A stretch of DNA of 64,000 nucleotides. Source: Winogradskyella sp. UBA3174 (GTDB lineage Bacteria > Bacteroidota > Bacteroidia > Flavobacteriales > Flavobacteriaceae). Below the pieces are notes generated by a model, which ran no database searches, was not told where the DNA came from, and saw nothing but the letters and a program-made list of their open reading frames with translations. The stretch is from the NCBI RefSeq assembly GCF_002364335.1, contig NZ_DEXW01000043.1, positions 1 to 64,000 on the forward strand, in the 5' to 3' direction. Positions 44,231 through 52,981 of the stretch are shown one piece after another (the first letter of the stretch is position 1; each line of letters opens with the position of its first letter). The position numbers were made by a program, and so were the translations under genes.

Positions 44231-45073
44231 ATGGAAACAATTATTAATTATTTTGAAACCATTCCTTCATCACACAGAAGTTTAATTCTTGTTGGTGGAC
44301 TTACATTTTTTTTGCTCTTAGAAAGTGGTTTACCTTTATTTAAGTTTAAGTATATAAAATGGAAGCACGCTTTACCTAATTTGTTTTTTACACTAACTAC
44401 GATAGTTATCAATTTTACATTGGCTTTTTTACTTTTAGGTACTGCAGATTGGGTAAATGTAAATAATTTTGGTGTTATAAATTGGTTGCCAACAATGCCT
44501 TTATGGCTCTATGCTTTATTGGGTGTGCTGTTATTAGATTTCTTTGGTGCCTATTTAGCGCATTATGTAGAGCATAAAGTAAAACCACTTTGGATGGTGC
44601 ATTTGGTCCATCACACAGATCATAATGTAGATACCACAACAGCAAATAGACATCATCCTATCGAGAGTTTAATAAGATTTTCGTTTACACTTCTTGGTGT
44701 ATTTGTTATAGGTACACCAATAGCATTGGTAATGTTATACCAAGCCATATCATTAATATTTACACAATTCACACACGCGAATATTAAAATGCCAAAAGGC
44801 TTAGATAAAGCTTTAAGTTATTTTATTGTATCACCAGATATGCATAAAATTCATCACCATTACAGATTACCCTATACAGATTCTAATTTCGGAAACATAT
44901 TTAGTATTTGGGATCGTATGTTTGGGACTTATATGTATATGAATCGTGAGGATTTGGTTTATGGTGTTGATGTTTTTCCAGATGAAGAAAAGAATAGTAG
45001 CATTAAAGAATTACTTAAGCAACCTTTTCAGAATTATGAAAAACCAACATTTTCTTCTAATATTGAAAGTTAG
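44231..45073 (+). CDS. Sterol desaturase / fatty acid hydroxylase-family protein
   Basis: Membrane di-iron oxygenase of the fatty acid hydroxylase superfamily. Four or five helices carry the His clusters H111-x3-H115, H124-x2-HH (127-128) and H205-x2-HH (208-209), with another His pair in NRHHP. The conserved YTDSNFGNIFSIWDRMFGTY follows. The substrate is a lipid or carotenoid that cannot be named. It sits alone, flanked by two decayed genes. Confidence 0.9.
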   Translation: METIINYFETIPSSHRSLILVGGLTFFLLLESGLPLFKFKYIKWKHALPNLFFTLTTIVINFTLAFLLLGTADWVNVNNFGVINWLPTMPLWLYALLGVLLLDFFGAYLAHYVEHKVKPLWMVHLVHHTDHNVDTTTANRHHPIESLIRFSFTLLGVFVIGTPIALVMLYQAISLIFTQFTHANIKMPKGLDKALSYFIVSPDMHKIHHHYRLPYTDSNFGNIFSIWDRMFGTYMYMNREDLVYGVDVFPDEEKNSSIKELLKQPFQNYEKPTFSSNIES

Positions 45074-45127
45074 ACTTATTGTTTTATTAGCTATAATATT
45101 AATGAGTTAATACAAATGTACACCATT

Positions 45128-45382
45128 AGGCTTTTTAGGCCACAGAGGTTTACTGCTATAAATTATCAGTCCCTATTTTAAACTCTTAACGTCAGAGATT
45201 ATTAATAATTACCATGATGACGGTTTTAAAATTATTACATGGATGGTGAATCTGAACAAAATATGAGACGTTTGTTGCGTTGGGCAATAGAAGGCATTAT
45301 TACAGACTACTCAGGTAAATTAAATAAATCAGAAGAAATTAAGTTTTCAACAATCTTATTAACAATTAAGTCGTTCCTCTAA
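45128..45382 (+). pseudogene. Remnant of a glycerophosphodiester phosphodiesterase gene
   Basis: GFLGHRG at 45128-45148 matches the start of the GDPD domain (GHRG, first catalytic His). Soon after, in other frames, INNYHDDGFKIITWMVN and GESEQNMRRLLRWAIEGIIT correspond to the C-terminal end of the domain (VxxWTVN...GVDGIITD). Roughly the middle two thirds is gone, and frame changes and stops separate the pieces; TAA at 45380 would be the original end. GDPD enzymes hydrolyse deacylated phospholipids. Confidence 0.7.
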
Positions 45383-45502
45383 TTTTTATGTAGTTGATAG
45401 GTTTTCTTATTTGATTCAGTCAAATCCACTTATGTTTATTTCGGATTAATTAATTACTGTTGCGGAAATAACTAAACGTTTAACCTAATAATAACCGCTA
45501 CA

Positions 45503-45934
45503 TTGAAAAATTTGTTACGTATTTGCCTAGTAGTTATTCTTGTATTTTTATTGAGTTTTACACTCAACGCACAAGAGCATTATGCAAAACTCGAAAAGAA
45601 TAGAAATATTCAAGCTAAAGGCTTAATTCACGAGCTAAATAAAACACGCGATACACTTACACTTAGAAGCGATAAAAAAATCAACTACCTCTATTCTATC
45701 AATCAAGAATATGGAAGAGAATTTGATTTTTATATAGATACTACCTATTATAGGCTTCCACTTAACAAGCTAACTAAAGGTAAACATGTATTAGTTGCTG
45801 TTCAATCACCTAAACGTATAATCTTTGTGGTTAGGGTTTTAAAAGATATTCCAAAAGAAAAGCCAGCAGAAGTAGCAAAAGAAGAAATTGTAGCAATAGA
45901 AACGGTTAAAGTGGTTGCTATAGGGAATAATTAA
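45503..45934 (+). CDS. Secreted protein of unknown function
   Basis: TTG start giving signal peptide KNLLRICLVVILVFLLSFTL ending NAQ. The mature 120 residues form a small beta-rich domain (LIHELNKTRDTLTLRSDKKI, YYRLPLNKLTKGKHVLVAV) and an acidic/Pro tail. No family recognised. Its end overlaps the convergent NamZ-like gene by 4 bases. Confidence 0.62.
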   Translation: MKNLLRICLVVILVFLLSFTLNAQEHYAKLEKNRNIQAKGLIHELNKTRDTLTLRSDKKINYLYSINQEYGREFDFYIDTTYYRLPLNKLTKGKHVLVAVQSPKRIIFVVRVLKDIPKEKPAEVAKEEIVAIETVKVVAIGNN

Positions 45935-47214
45935 TCATAAATCAAATACCCTTTACGCATTTTTTTATAAGCATCTAAACCGTCTTGCCAACTTTCTCTA
46001 ATTTCTGCTTCACTAAGTCCAGATTCAATTTGTTGCTGTAATTTCGTGGTTCCTGCATGTTTAGTAAAGTTAGCGGTATTAAAAACCTTAGACTTATCAG
46101 TGGCATTATTATAAGCATCCATTATGTACTTTAGCGTAAAACGTCTATCTGCTTTTATCGAAGATAAATCAACACCATAGCAAACTTCATCCTTATGTTT
46201 TGGATACTTAGCACCAAAGTTTGCAACAGGAGTATAACTAAATTGATAGTGATTCTTATCTAAAAATGGTGCGCCATAGCGTTGAAACTGAAATTCAGTA
46301 CCTCTACCAGCATTAATGTTTGTGCCTTCAAGCAAACCTAAACTAGGATATAATATTATAGCTTTGTCGTTTGGTAAATTTGGAGAAGGTCTTATAGGTA
46401 AGCTATAAGTACTATCATGATTATAGTTTCTCATTTCAACAATAGTAATGTTACAAGTCATACCATTGTTTAACCAAGCTTCACCATTAATCATTTTTGC
46501 ATATTCACCAATTGTCATTCCATGGACTAGAGGAATAGAATGCATGCCTAAAAAACTACTATATTCTTTTTCTAAAACAGGACCATCAATATAAGAGCCA
46601 TTTGGGTTTGGACGATCTAAAATTAAAAGGGGTATATTATTTTCTGCACAAGCTTCCATTACATAGTGTAATGTAGAAATGTATGTGTAAAACCGTATAC
46701 CAACATCTTGTATGTCAAAAATCATTATATCTAAACCTTTAAGCTTTGCATTGGTGGGTTTTTTATGTTTTCCATGCAGTGATAAAATAGGTAAATCTGT
46801 TTTGGTGTCTTTCCCATCTTTAACAAGTTCTCCTGCATCAGCATTACCTCTAAAACCATGCTCTGGAGAAAATACTTTTTTGATATCTATATCTAGATTT
46901 AAGAGTGAATCTACTAAATGCGTATATGAAACTTCGTTTTTAGACGTCTCTGAAACGACAGCAATCTCTTTAAAAATCACAGAAGTCTGATTCGCTACAA
47001 CACCAACGCGCTTTCCTTGCAATAATGATAAATACTGTTCCGTTCTGTTTGCACCAACAATAATTGATTTGTAATACTGAACTTTATTAAAGATCTCATT
47101 AGAAGACTGCTTTTCAAGCTTCGAGCTTAAAACTTCCTGCTTCACCTGATTCCCACAAGAAATCGCTATTAAGACAAATAATAAAACTGTATTTTTGAAA
47201 ACTTTAAAACGCAT
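45931..47214 (-). CDS. NamZ-like exo-N-acetylmuramidase (DUF1343) lipoprotein
   Basis: Lipobox ISCG (C20) shows a lipid-anchored periplasmic or surface protein. LLQGKRVGVVANQTSV, FSPEHGFRGNADAGE, PILSLHGKHKKP, LDIMIFDIQDVGIRFYTY, LDRPNPNGSYIDGPVL and PSLGLLEGTNINAGRGTEFQF are the DUF1343 blocks. NamZ removes non-reducing terminal N-acetylmuramic acid from peptidoglycan fragments, so recycling of muropeptides is likely. Its start lies 8 bases from the divergent LolC/E-like gene. Confidence 0.92.
   Translation of the reverse strand: MRFKVFKNTVLLFVLIAISCGNQVKQEVLSSKLEKQSSNEIFNKVQYYKSIIVGANRTEQYLSLLQGKRVGVVANQTSVIFKEIAVVSETSKNEVSYTHLVDSLLNLDIDIKKVFSPEHGFRGNADAGELVKDGKDTKTDLPILSLHGKHKKPTNAKLKGLDIMIFDIQDVGIRFYTYISTLHYVMEACAENNIPLLILDRPNPNGSYIDGPVLEKEYSSFLGMHSIPLVHGMTIGEYAKMINGEAWLNNGMTCNITIVEMRNYNHDSTYSLPIRPSPNLPNDKAIILYPSLGLLEGTNINAGRGTEFQFQRYGAPFLDKNHYQFSYTPVANFGAKYPKHKDEVCYGVDLSSIKADRRFTLKYIMDAYNNATDKSKVFNTANFTKHAGTTKLQQQIESGLSEAEIRESWQDGLDAYKKMRKGYLIYD
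47190..47197 (+). promoter_or_regulatory. Promoter -7 element inside the NamZ-like coding region
   Basis: TATTTTTG is an exact TAnnTTTG match on the plus strand, 25 bases before the TTG start at 47223 and inside the divergent gene's signal-peptide codons. It is the only plausible promoter position given the 8-base gap. Confidence 0.45.
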
Positions 47215-47222
47215 ATATAGGT

Positions 47223-48455
47223 TTGAATTTTGAGTTGTTTATAGCTAAACGCATTATTGGCAATAAAGCGTATAAAAGTAGTGTTTCAGCACCAATAATT
47301 AAAATTGGTATTGCTGCAATTGCTATTGGTGTTATTGTAATGCTTATCGCAATTGCTACTGGTTTAGGCCTGCAACAAAAAATTAGAGATAAAGTTGTTG
47401 CATTTAATGGTCACATAGAAATTACCAACTACGACAATAATGCATCAGACGAATCTCTAGTTCCAATTTCTACCAATCAAGATTTTTATCCAAAATTTAA
47501 TAACGTTGAGGGAGTTAAACATATTCAAGGTGTTGCCACTAAGTTTGCTATAATTCGTACAGAAACAGATTTTGAAGGTGTAGTTATAAAAGGTGTTGGA
47601 GCTGATTTTAATTGGGAGTATTTTGAAGAATTTTTAATAGATGGCCGTTTGCCTGATTTTACCCAACAACGCAACGAAGAAATTTTAATTTCTAAGTATT
47701 TGGCTAATCGCTTAGGGTTTAAGGTTGGTGAAAAATTTCAGACCTTGTTCAGTGAAAATTTGAATAAATTACCACGACAACTTAACTATGAAATTGTAGG
47801 TGTTTACAATTCAGGTTTTCAAGAATTAGACGAGAAATTTTGTTTAGCAGATTTAAGGCATATTCAGCGTCTCAATAAATGGCAAGCAGACCAAGTTGGT
47901 AGTTTTGAACTTTTTATTAATGATTTTAGAGCTTTGCCCGAAACTTATGCAGCTGTCTATAAAGAAATCCCATCAGAGTTAGATGCCACTCCAATAGATG
48001 AAAAATATAGTGCTATTTTTGAGTGGATTAAGATTTTTGATAATAATACCTATGGTATTATTGCCATTATGATTCTTGTTGCTGGCATTAATATGATTAC
48101 CGCATTATTAGTTCTTATTTTGGAAAGAACCACTATGATTGGCGTTTTAAAAGCACTTGGAAGCTCTAATTGGACGATAAGAAAAGTCTTTCTATACAAC
48201 GCCTCTTATCTTATCGGATTAGGTTTGTTTTGGGGAAACCTTATAGGATTAGGATTACTGTTTACTCAGAAGTATCTCAAGTTATTTCCACTCAATCCAG
48301 ATACCTACTATGTTACAGAAGCACCTGTTTATATTAGTTTAGATTATATATTAGTATTAAACATAGGTACTTTTATAGCGTGTCTACTTATGTTGTTGAT
48401 TCCTTCAGTAATTATTTCAAAAATTTCACCAGTTAAAGCGATTAGGTTTGATTAA
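47223..48455 (+). CDS. LolC/LolE-like ABC transporter permease
   Basis: One N-terminal helix (about 22-47), a periplasmic domain (about 48-270) and three C-terminal FtsX-type helices (LLVLILERTTMIGVLKALGSS is the conserved cytoplasmic loop). The start FELFIAKRIIG is typical of LolC/E. It should work with an LolD-type ATPase in lipoprotein release, but no ATPase gene is adjacent. TTG start, chosen because it gives the family N-terminus and there is no ATG nearby. Confidence 0.88.
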   Translation: MNFELFIAKRIIGNKAYKSSVSAPIIKIGIAAIAIGVIVMLIAIATGLGLQQKIRDKVVAFNGHIEITNYDNNASDESLVPISTNQDFYPKFNNVEGVKHIQGVATKFAIIRTETDFEGVVIKGVGADFNWEYFEEFLIDGRLPDFTQQRNEEILISKYLANRLGFKVGEKFQTLFSENLNKLPRQLNYEIVGVYNSGFQELDEKFCLADLRHIQRLNKWQADQVGSFELFINDFRALPETYAAVYKEIPSELDATPIDEKYSAIFEWIKIFDNNTYGIIAIMILVAGINMITALLVLILERTTMIGVLKALGSSNWTIRKVFLYNASYLIGLGLFWGNLIGLGLLFTQKYLKLFPLNPDTYYVTEAPVYISLDYILVLNIGTFIACLLMLLIPSVIISKISPVKAIRFD

Positions 48456-48513
48456 GCTTAGAGCTTTTAATAAACATAACTAACTTTTAAGTTTCAATTC
48501 TTTACAATTCACT

Positions 48514-48521
48514 TAAATTTG
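48514..48521 (+). promoter_or_regulatory. Promoter -7 element for the cysteine synthase-like gene
   Basis: TAAATTTG is an exact TAnnTTTG match. It would start transcription near 48528, leaving an unusually long structured leader of about 97 bases. Confidence 0.5.
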
Positions 48522-48527
48522 CAGCGA

Positions 48528-48624
48528 AAACAATACTATGAAACTAGCCTAAAAAAGGCTTAGTAATTAGGGGAATGTTTTAAAGGCGAACATATTTCAC
48601 CTTTAAAAATAATAATAAATTGAA
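48528..48624 (+). promoter_or_regulatory. Structured 5' leader, possible cis-regulatory RNA
   Basis: Two hairpins occupy the leader: a short one, AGCCT at 48546-48550 with AGGCT at 48556-48560, and a 12-bp one with a single mismatch, TTTAAAGGCGAA at 48579-48590 with TTCACCTTTAAA at 48596-48607. The second is followed by A-rich sequence rather than T, so it is not a plain terminator. It could be a regulatory leader or only a structured UTR; no known riboswitch motif is recognised. Confidence 0.35.
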
Positions 48625-49605
48625 ATGAACTATTCAGAAAATATATTAGGTACAATAGGGAACACACCAATGGTTAAAATGAACAAATTAGTGGAAGACT
48701 TACCTTGTTTAGTATTGGCTAAATACGAAACATTTAATCCAGGGAATTCTGTTAAAGATCGTATGGCATTGCAAATGATAGAAGATGCAGAAGCAGATGG
48801 TCGTCTAAAACCAGGAGGAACTATTATTGAAGGTACCTCTGGTAATACTGGTATGGGATTAGCTTTAGTTGCAGTGATAAAAGGTTATAAATGTATTTTT
48901 GTAATGGCAGATAAGCAATCTCAAGAAAAGGTAGATATTATGCGTGCTGTAGGTGCAGAAGTTATTGTTTGCCCAACAGCAGTAGAGCCAGACGATCCTC
49001 GTAGTTATTATTCTGTATCTAAGCGTTTAGGTGAAGAAACTCCAAATTCTTGGTATGTAAATCAGTACGATAACCCTAGTAATTGCAAGGCACATTTTCA
49101 AAGTACAGGACCAGAAATTTGGGAACAGACTGATGGTAAAGTAACACATTTTGTTGTTGGAGTAGGAACTGGTGGCACTATCTCTGGTGTAGGGAGCTAT
49201 TTGAAAATGAAAAATCCTAACGTTAAAATTTGGGGAGTAGATACTTATGGTTCAGTATTTAAAAAATACCATGAAACAGGTGAGTTTGATGAGAATGAAA
49301 TATATCCATACGTAACCGAAGGTATCGGTGAAGATATTTTACCTCTAAACGTAAATTTTGGTGTTATTGATGGTTTTACTAAAGTAACCGATAAAGATGC
49401 AGCGGTTTATACCCAAAGGCTGGCCAAAGAAGAGGCTATGTTTTTAGGTAATTCTGCAGGTGCTGCAATTAAAGGAGTTTTACAGTTAAAAGAGCATTTT
49501 AAACCAGAAGATGTTGTAGTAGTTTTATTTCACGATCATGGTAGTCGTTATGTAGGTAAAATGTTTAACGACGAATGGATGAAAGAAATGGGTTATATAG
49601 ATTAA
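48625..49605 (+). CDS. Cysteine synthase / cystathionine beta-synthase-like PLP enzyme
   Basis: Fold type II PLP enzyme. PLP lysine K44 in NPGNSVKDR, Asn loop EGTSGNTG (70-77) and phosphate loop GTGGT (181-185). It makes L-cysteine or cystathionine from an activated serine. CBS-like features (long internal loop with CPTAVEPDDPRSYYSVS) separate it from plain CysK. Its last codons overlap the convergent AraC gene by 4 bases. Confidence 0.9.
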   Translation: MNYSENILGTIGNTPMVKMNKLVEDLPCLVLAKYETFNPGNSVKDRMALQMIEDAEADGRLKPGGTIIEGTSGNTGMGLALVAVIKGYKCIFVMADKQSQEKVDIMRAVGAEVIVCPTAVEPDDPRSYYSVSKRLGEETPNSWYVNQYDNPSNCKAHFQSTGPEIWEQTDGKVTHFVVGVGTGGTISGVGSYLKMKNPNVKIWGVDTYGSVFKKYHETGEFDENEIYPYVTEGIGEDILPLNVNFGVIDGFTKVTDKDAAVYTQRLAKEEAMFLGNSAGAAIKGVLQLKEHFKPEDVVVVLFHDHGSRYVGKMFNDEWMKEMGYID

Positions 49606-50441
49606 TCTCTTTTGTACTGTTTCGGTGTTACACCATATTTTGCCTTAAATGCTTGTATAAAGCTTGATAGGGTTTTATAACCAACCTCATTATATACATC
49701 TGAAACTCTCTGTTTTTTTTGCAACAATAAATAGGCAGAATGCTCTAATCGTCTATCCAAAAACCATTTACTTGGTGACTCACTAAAGTGATTACTGAAC
49801 GCTCTTTTAAAAGAAGAAATACTCATAAACGATAGAAAAGAGAGTTCTTTTAAACTTAACTTATTAAGTTTGTTTCTTTCTACGACACTTATAAATTTGT
49901 TTGTAATAGTAGCATTATCCATAAAGAATGAGGACATATATTCAGCACCTTTAGTGTTTATTAAATAAAGTATTAACTCTTCAAATTTAACTTGTAACAT
50001 CTTTTTTTGTGTACCCATAGTTAACTTACTAATCTCTAATAGACTTTTTACTATAGCATTGGTATAGTTATCATAATCAATAGGTGTAACTGAGTGTGAT
50101 TGTTCTTTTTTCTTTTTAAAAATGTTATGTTTTTTCATGAATTGTGAAATAGCTTCATCAGAAAAAAATAAAAGTATACTACGGTAATTCGCTTCGGAGG
50201 AAGATAGTTTTTCTGTCATTAGGCAGTGGTCTTTTTTAATGATTAAAAAACTCGAATTTTCGATATGAATAGGCGTATTTTCTGAAGTGACTTCTTTAGC
50301 GCCTTCAACTAAAAAACTTATTACATTTTGAGTTAAGCTAATTTTCTGCTTAGTAGACGATTTGCTTGTATTATAAGCGAACACCTGAATATCTAAGTTG
50401 TCATCTAGATTTAATGATTTAGGTAAGTAGTTAATATCCAT
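49602..50441 (-). CDS. AraC-family transcriptional regulator
   Basis: C-terminal AraC/XylS domain (about residues 180-279): two helix-turn-helix units, LKELSFLSFMSISSFKRAF and VSDVYNEVGYKTLSSFIQAF, ending KYGVTPKQYKRD. The N-terminal 170 residues have the cupin-like beta pattern of ligand-binding AraC proteins (IHIENSSFLIIKKDHCLM). Target unknown; the divergent or neighbouring PEBP gene is a candidate. Confidence 0.9.
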   Translation of the reverse strand: MDINYLPKSLNLDDNLDIQVFAYNTSKSSTKQKISLTQNVISFLVEGAKEVTSENTPIHIENSSFLIIKKDHCLMTEKLSSSEANYRSILLFFSDEAISQFMKKHNIFKKKKEQSHSVTPIDYDNYTNAIVKSLLEISKLTMGTQKKMLQVKFEELILYLINTKGAEYMSSFFMDNATITNKFISVVERNKLNKLSLKELSFLSFMSISSFKRAFSNHFSESPSKWFLDRRLEHSAYLLLQKKQRVSDVYNEVGYKTLSSFIQAFKAKYGVTPKQYKRD

Positions 50442-50538
50442 TACCTAATAATTAATACGGAATCGAGTAAGTTATAAAAGTATAAAAAAGCATAAACTTA
50501 AAATACCTACGCTTTAATTTACTATTAAATGTGTGCCA

Positions 50539-51099
50539 TTATTTATCTTTCTTGCGCTGGTAATAATTGATAATGCTAGCTTTTGCTAATGTGTTATTCC
50601 ATAAATTATAGCCTACAATAGCTGCATTTGTATCTGCATTTAGACCCAGTTTGTCTGTCTTTAGTGCATAAATAGTTATTATGTATTGATGTAAACTATG
50701 TCCTTTTGGTGGACAAGGACCACCATAGCCTTTAGAGCCATAATCTGTGATACTTTGTATAGCTCCCTCTGGTGTTAAGTTAAGGTTTATGTTGCCAGCA
50801 TTTGCAACTAATTGTGTCGCTGTTGTTGGAATGTCAAATAAGACCCAATGCCACCAACCACTGCCTGTTGGTGCATCTGGATCATACATAGTAATAGCAT
50901 AGCTTTTTGTGCCTTCTGGTGCATTAGCCCAAGATAGCTGTGGTGATTGATTGTCACCCGTACAGCCAAATCCGTTAAATTCTGTTATTTTGGTTGCTTC
51001 ACCACCAAGGTCTGAGCTCTTTAGTGTAAAGGTGTTTTGTGCCGTTATTAAAGTTGATGTTAATAAAAATACTAATAAAGTAATTTGTAGTTTTTTTAT
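50539..51099 (-). CDS. Secreted YbhB/YbcL-family (PEBP) protein, ATA start
   Basis: PEBP fold: SPQLSWANAPEGTKSYAITM, YDPDAPTGSGWWHWVLFDIP, GYGGPCPPKGHSLHQYIITI, KLGLNADTNAA. The ATG at 50889 would begin inside the second block, so it cannot be the start. Upstream the frame gives a textbook signal peptide, KKLQITLLVFLLTSTLITAQ, preceded by ATA (51097-51099), ATC and then a TAA. No ATG, GTG or TTG lies between, so ATA is the probable start codon, or a mutated ATG. PEBP proteins bind lipids or phosphates; the role in bacteria is unclear. Confidence 0.78.
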   Translation of the reverse strand: MKKLQITLLVFLLTSTLITAQNTFTLKSSDLGGEATKITEFNGFGCTGDNQSPQLSWANAPEGTKSYAITMYDPDAPTGSGWWHWVLFDIPTTATQLVANAGNINLNLTPEGAIQSITDYGSKGYGGPCPPKGHSLHQYIITIYALKTDKLGLNADTNAAIVGYNLWNNTLAKASIINYYQRKKDK

Positions 51100-51217
51100 G
51101 ATTTATAGATTTATATTCTATGCAAATTTATGTCTAATCTTTGCCTAAAAGTGTCTTCTTTGGCTCAAAAAGTGTCGAAAAGAGATCAAGTTCATTCTGT
51201 TATTTAGCAAGCCCTCT

Positions 51218-51249
51218 TTGCAATTAGGTCAATCAATTGTTTACCTTCG
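51218..51249 (+). promoter_or_regulatory. Promoter of the NPPW methyltransferase gene
   Basis: TTTG (TTG at 51218-51220) and TACCTTCG at 51242-51249 are 21 bases apart, a good fit to the Bacteroidota promoter. Transcription would begin about 18 bases before the ATG at 51274. Confidence 0.55.
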
Positions 51250-51273
51250 CCAAAAAGTAAGATACCTCTAATA

Positions 51274-52335
51274 ATGACTGATATAAAAGTAAATAAGCCT
51301 GTGCCATTTTTGTCTACAGAAAAAATGGCGATTTATAATCGAGCAGAAGATATTAAAAGTATTATAAAAGTTTTAGAGGCTGGTAATCCTGTACTCATAA
51401 CAGAATTTTATAATAATGGTTCCGTATTACTTAAAGAATTACAACGCCATCTTAATAAAAAATTACCCAATGATACTTTTAAGGAGCAGCGCGCATATCG
51501 TGCAGCTTACCATAAGCTTTCTAATCTTATTATTATAGAGATTGAAGCATACCAGCTAGTTGTAAAGAAATCTCCAAACATAGGTTGGTTTTCAAAATTA
51601 TATCCTGATACCAGTGATTTTTTATTGACATTTCCGCAAGTTCAAGGCTTAAATAGTGCTTGGCAATGGTATGAAAACGGTATTGCTATTCCTGTATTGC
51701 GAAACAAAATTCATCCCTATTATGGTGTTTACTTCCCTACACGTTTTGAGCATTTAGAACTTTTTGATAATTGGATAAAACGTTATGAGGGTGCTAAAAA
51801 GAATGCTATAGATGTTGGTTTTGGTAGCGGTATATTGGCATTGCAAATGGTTAAATATGGCTTTCAAAAAGTATTTGGAACAGATACAAACCCGAACGCT
51901 ATTATTGGTTTAACAGAATCTATGGGTGACACAAAGATTTCTCGAAAAATTGAATTAGATTTTGGTTCACTCTTCGGAAAGTGGAATAAACCAACTGAGT
52001 TAATCGTTTTCAATCCGCCTTGGTTACCAGAAACACGTCACTCAGAAAACTTAGACGAAGCTATTTATTACAACAAAAATTTATTTCCTGCTTTTTTTGA
52101 AGCAGCAAAAGAAATGCTTTTACCAGAGGGTAAGTTAGTACTCATCTTCTCTAATTTAGCTCAAATTACAGGTCTATCTAAGACGAATCCAATAGAGGAA
52201 GAATTAGCTGAAGGAGGGCGTTTTCAATTAGAACGTTGTTATAAGAAAAGTGTTAAGCGCGCTTCGGAAAAAACAAAACGCGATTTGCATTGGCGTACAA
52301 CAGAAGAAGTAGAGCTTTGGATTTTAACACATTAA
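51274..52335 (+). CDS. NPPW-type class I methyltransferase
   Basis: N-terminal 140 residues form a helical/winged domain; the core has AIDVGFGSGILALQMVKYG (SAM loop), VFGTDTNPNA and LIVFNPPWLPE. NPPW is the amide- or amine-N methyltransferase motif seen in PrmC, RlmG and DNA adenine enzymes. It is followed by LLPEGKLVLIFSNLAQ. The layout is closest to RlmG/PrmC-like RNA or protein methyltransferases; the substrate is not known. Confidence 0.82.
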   Translation: MTDIKVNKPVPFLSTEKMAIYNRAEDIKSIIKVLEAGNPVLITEFYNNGSVLLKELQRHLNKKLPNDTFKEQRAYRAAYHKLSNLIIIEIEAYQLVVKKSPNIGWFSKLYPDTSDFLLTFPQVQGLNSAWQWYENGIAIPVLRNKIHPYYGVYFPTRFEHLELFDNWIKRYEGAKKNAIDVGFGSGILALQMVKYGFQKVFGTDTNPNAIIGLTESMGDTKISRKIELDFGSLFGKWNKPTELIVFNPPWLPETRHSENLDEAIYYNKNLFPAFFEAAKEMLLPEGKLVLIFSNLAQITGLSKTNPIEEELAEGGRFQLERCYKKSVKRASEKTKRDLHWRTTEEVELWILTH

Positions 52336-52494
52336 TAGCTGTTTTTTCTTATTGTTACAGGGTAAATTTCTTTTAAATAAAGCAATTATTTATTGTATTA
52401 GTTTTTTAGCCTCGCTCAAAGCAGGTGTTTATCTCTTAAAGTTATTAGGTGATACTAACGAGATAATCACTAAAAGTTAATCAAAACTTAGTGT

Positions 52495-52530
52495 CTAAAA
52501 AAGGTGAAATATAATATGTGCTTCACCTTT
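52495..52530 (-). terminator. Terminator of the decayed gene at 52558-52981
   Basis: Read leftward, AAAGGTGAA pairs perfectly with TTCACCTTT around a 13-base loop and runs into a T tract. It follows the end of the pseudogene by 28 bases, which supports that it was once a real transcription unit. Confidence 0.65.
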
Positions 52531-52557
52531 AATTTAAAATTACCGATAATTTTATTT

Positions 52558-52981
52558 TTAGTACAGCTTCAATGGGGTTTCAATATGTTCACCAATCTGA
52601 GGTAAAACGCTTGTTATAGAACTTGCATAGTTAACATCTTTAGAATAACTATGTTTGTTGGGTAGCCATTAATGTCAGTTAAAGAAAATGAGGATGCTTC
52701 TGTGTCTTTTACGTCAGATTTGTTTAATTGTTCTGACATCATTTCCTTCTCTTCTTCTGAAGATTTTCTTAGCTGTATTTAGCTGTTGCCTTTATCTTTA
52801 GTTTTTGGTTTAGCATCCACTCAATACTATTCATTAATTTGCTAAACTTCTCGATGTTTATTGTTTTTCCGTCAACACCTTTAATTATAGTTTTTTTATT
52901 TATTTCTAAATTTTGCCCAGCAATAGTTTGTGCAGAGATAGCTATTAACAATACGATTAGTAGAAGTAATTTTTTTAATAT
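52558..52981 (-). pseudogene. Decayed secreted-protein gene with several frameshifts
   Basis: A frame from an ATA at 52981 codes for a signal peptide (KKLLLLIVLLIAISAQTIAG) and GVDGKTINIEKFSKLMNSIE, ending at a stop at 52769. Neighbouring frames continue with DAKPKTKDKGNS, RKSSEEEKEMMSEQLNKSD, SFSLTDINGYPTN and, in a third frame, SYSKDVNYASSITSVLPQIG ending at TAA 52558. At least two frameshifts and one stop separate the pieces. The family is not recognised. The terminator just downstream is intact. Confidence 0.65.

Noticed and set aside
51274..52335. DNA adenine methyltransferase of a restriction system, from the NPPW motif
   Set aside because: No restriction gene or target-recognition domain is nearby, and the layout is closer to RNA or protein methyltransferases.
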